From: Armatimonadota bacterium
GTDB lineage: Bacteria > Armatimonadota > Armatimonadia > Armatimonadales > Armatimonadaceae
DNA length: 6,803 nt
NCBI GenBank assembly: GCA_014380985.1
Contig: JACMIU010000267.1
Span: 1-6,803 of the forward strand
Direction of reading: 5' to 3'
Position numbers and translations under genes: made by a program. Under the pieces are notes generated by a model. That model ran no database searches and was not told the DNA's origin. It saw nothing but the letters and a program-made list of their open reading frames with translations. Positions 6,518-6,803 of the stretch are shown here, one piece after another (positions within the stretch are counted from its first letter, which is position 1; each line of letters opens with the position of its first letter).

Positions 6518-6803
6518 CTACGCGAAGACGCGGGATAAGTCCGCGACAAACCCCGGCAGTTCCGGGTCGCCGGAAACGCTCGCGGGGTCGGTGATCGTTT
6601 CGACCGGCGTGTTCGGGCGATAGACATAAACCGTGCGGTGCTTACGGTCAACGAGCCAGCCGAGAGTAGCCCCGTTCGTGCGATACTCCTCCATCTTCGC
6701 TTTCGCCTCGCCGATTCGGTCGGACGGTGACATCACCTCTACAGCGAAATCGGGGCAAAGGTGCGGGTAGGGTGTCCGCGTGTCTGCAGTGAGGGCGTCC
6801 CAC
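6518..6803 (-). CDS. Uma2-family (DUF820) putative endonuclease, N-terminus outside the window
   Basis: The ORF stays open to the right edge of the window, so the N-terminal part is missing. The visible 94 residues begin WDALTADTRTPYPHLCPDF and continue AVEVMSPSDR. They include a helix with KAKMEEYRTNGATLGWLVD and end FVADLSRVFA. This is the C-terminal part of the Uma2/DUF820 fold, a PD-(D/E)xK-like nuclease fold. The conserved acidic pair is Asp18 (PDF) and Glu22 (VEV), and the helix lysine is probably Lys36, counted from the first visible residue. Biological function is poorly known; such genes occur in many copies in Cyanobacteria and several other phyla. A GTG at 6736 could be taken for a start, but the upstream codons match the family, so the gene is longer. 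It leads into the GNAT gene after 8 bp. Confidence 0.88.
   Translation of the reverse strand, partial: WDALTADTRTPYPHLCPDFAVEVMSPSDRIGEAKAKMEEYRTNGATLGWLVDRKHRTVYVYRPNTPVETITDPASVSGDPELPGFVADLSRVFA

Noticed and set aside
6515..6520. TAGAGT as an independent promoter for the GNAT gene
   Set aside because: It overlaps the TAG stop of the upstream Uma2-family gene and lacks a -35 partner. The 8-bp gap more simply suggests cotranscription.

Overview
The window looks like high-GC bacterial chromosome. The genes are densely packed, have no recognisable Shine-Dalgarno sequences, and several have TANNNT hexamers just in front of their ATG codons. A GH51/GH52 pair, an Uma2-family nuclease and a large membrane-anchored M48 peptidase together would fit a heterotrophic soil or plant-litter lineage such as Armatimonadota or a similar phylum. 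That placement is a guess from gene content; nothing in the window fixes the taxonomy.

Layout. Positions 1-312 form a very long inverted repeat centred at 156.5, with 125-bp arms that match at 123 of 125 positions. The right arm contains the last 16 codons and stop of the M48 peptidase gene (minus strand, 262-2217). The left arm contains the same 16 codons and stop on the plus strand, entering from outside the window. A second, tail-to-tail copy of at least the gene's 3' end therefore lies at the left edge. Between the arms is a diverged, still partly palindromic centre with a GC-rich hairpin.

A 110-bp divergent intergenic region (2218-2327) separates the M48 gene from a GH51 alpha-L-arabinofuranosidase gene (2328-3821, plus). 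This converges on a GH52 beta-xylosidase gene (3818-6007, minus), and the two stop codons interlock in a 4-bp overlap. Behind GH52, in the same direction, are a GNAT acetyltransferase (6045-6509) and the C-terminal part of an Uma2-family protein (6518 to the window edge). The gaps there are 37 and 8 bp.

Function. The GH51 and GH52 enzymes have all their catalytic residues and no signal peptides. They fit an intracellular step in arabinoxylan use: GH51 would remove arabinofuranosyl side groups from imported oligosaccharides and GH52 would hydrolyse the xylo-oligosaccharides to xylose. No transporter, xylanase or sugar regulator is visible. The M48, GNAT and Uma2 genes have no evident link to this pathway. 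I found no tRNA, rRNA, CRISPR array or transposase. The most unusual feature is the inverted duplication at the left edge.
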